Shown: positions 63,786-64,000 of the stretch, one piece after another | Layout of the letters: every line of letters starts with the position of its first letter | How positions within the stretch are numbered: the stretch's first letter is position 1 | Source of the DNA: an uncultured Clostridium sp. | GTDB lineage: Bacteria > Bacillota > Clostridia > Clostridiales > Clostridiaceae | Reading direction: 5' to 3' | Assembly: GCA_934755305.1 (NCBI GenBank) | Contig: CAKVLD010000007.1 | Location: forward strand, 29,388-93,387 | DNA: 64,000 nt | Program-made: the position numbers and the translations under genes | The notes under the pieces: model-generated | Database searches by the model: none | Told to the model about the DNA's origin: nothing | The model's input: only the letters and a program-made list of their open reading frames with translations

Positions 63786-63851
63786 AGAGTGAAGTTCTCA
63801 CTTCACTCTCTTCTTTTAAAACAATATTAAATCAACGTCTTGATTTAATAT
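63786..63851 (-). terminator. terminator of the tuf transcript
   Basis: AGAGTGAAGT (63786-63795) pairs with ACTTCACTCT (63800-63809) and a T-run follows on the minus strand. A second hairpin, ATATTAAATCA with TGATTTAATAT (63824-63851), comes before it. Confidence 0.85.
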
Positions 63852-63924
63852 CATTTTACAATATAAATAAAAATCAAATTTAACGTCTTAAACGAACTTC
63901 TATTTATATACATTTAAATCATTA

Positions 63925-64000
63925 CTATTCTATTATACTAGTAACAACTCCTGAACCTACAGTTCTTCCACCTTCTCTGATAGCGAATCTTAAACCTTCA
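63925..64000 (-). CDS. tuf: elongation factor Tu, 3' end
   Basis: Only the last 24 codons are in the window (plus a partial one): EGLRFAIREGGRTVGSGVVT followed by SIIE and TAG. This is the unmistakable C-terminus of EF-Tu, the GTPase that brings aminoacyl-tRNA to the ribosome. In most bacteria tuf directly precedes rpsJ; here about 2.1 kb, including the insertion remnant, lies between. Confidence 0.95.
   Translation of the reverse strand, partial: EGLRFAIREGGRTVGSGVVTSIIE

Noticed and set aside
1..64000. CRISPR arrays, rRNA or tRNA genes, prophage, replication origin
   Set aside because: No regularly spaced direct repeats, no tRNA or rRNA signatures, no phage structural genes and no DnaA-box clusters were seen on reading the window.

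Overview
The window looks like chromosomal DNA of a butyrate-forming, low-GC Clostridium (sensu stricto group, species not determined). The evidence is the ptb-buk butyrate pair, the standard Firmicutes order S10-spc-alpha ribosomal cluster followed by ecfA1-ecfA2-ecfT-truA-rplM-rpsI, a citramalate-type isoleucine operon, strong AAGGAGG ribosome-binding sites and strongly A/T-biased codons. Nearly everything is on the minus strand, so operons below are read from high to low coordinates.

Region by region. (1) 1-2544: an operon of three genes, an unrecognised Cys-rich protein and two U32-family proteins that match the UbiU/UbiV pair in cysteine spacing; the last gene runs off the window. (2) 2557-3450: non-coding DNA with a fragment of an Rpn-type gene and a 33-residue holin-like type I toxin with a candidate antisense RNA. 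(3) 3451-12253: ilvN-cimA-leuC-leuD-leuB-ilvD-ilvB behind a strong promoter, a T-box-like leader and a terminator. (4) 12425-24897: polysaccharide deacetylase, glmM, a TrpR-like regulator, an AIM24 protein, buk and ptb with a candidate Rex site, an FAD oxidoreductase, cdaR and cdaA (c-di-AMP synthesis), and two plus-strand envelope genes. A long palindrome lies at the buk 3' end. (5) 24899-41306: iadA, a TPR protein, a two-gene chromate transporter, a Nudix pseudogene, ptsI, nrdB and nrdA, a two-component system with a TPR neighbour, a YitT protein, the two-subunit fumarase and cwlD. (6) 41318-61795: about 33 translation, export and ECF-transport genes, with four good promoters and several structured leaders. 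(7) 61796-64000: a decayed IS91-like insertion between rpsJ and the 3' end of tuf.

How the genes work together. The ilv/leu operon can make 2-oxobutyrate by the citramalate route (cimA, leuCD, leuB) and also holds acetolactate synthase and dihydroxyacid dehydratase; ilvC and leuA are not in the window. ptb and buk give ATP from butyryl-CoA, and the candidate Rex site would tie them to NADH/NAD+ balance. cdaA, cdaR and glmM together serve cell-wall and c-di-AMP homeostasis. Ribosomal proteins S4, S14, L24 and L36 are all in the zinc-binding (Cys-containing) form.

Start sites were revised where a Shine-Dalgarno sequence clearly selects an internal start: 2544, 7916, 20955, 23098, 24318, 28451, 41066, 47116, 49237, 50989, 53820 and 54381. 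All RNA structures, operators and promoters were read by eye without folding or database searches.
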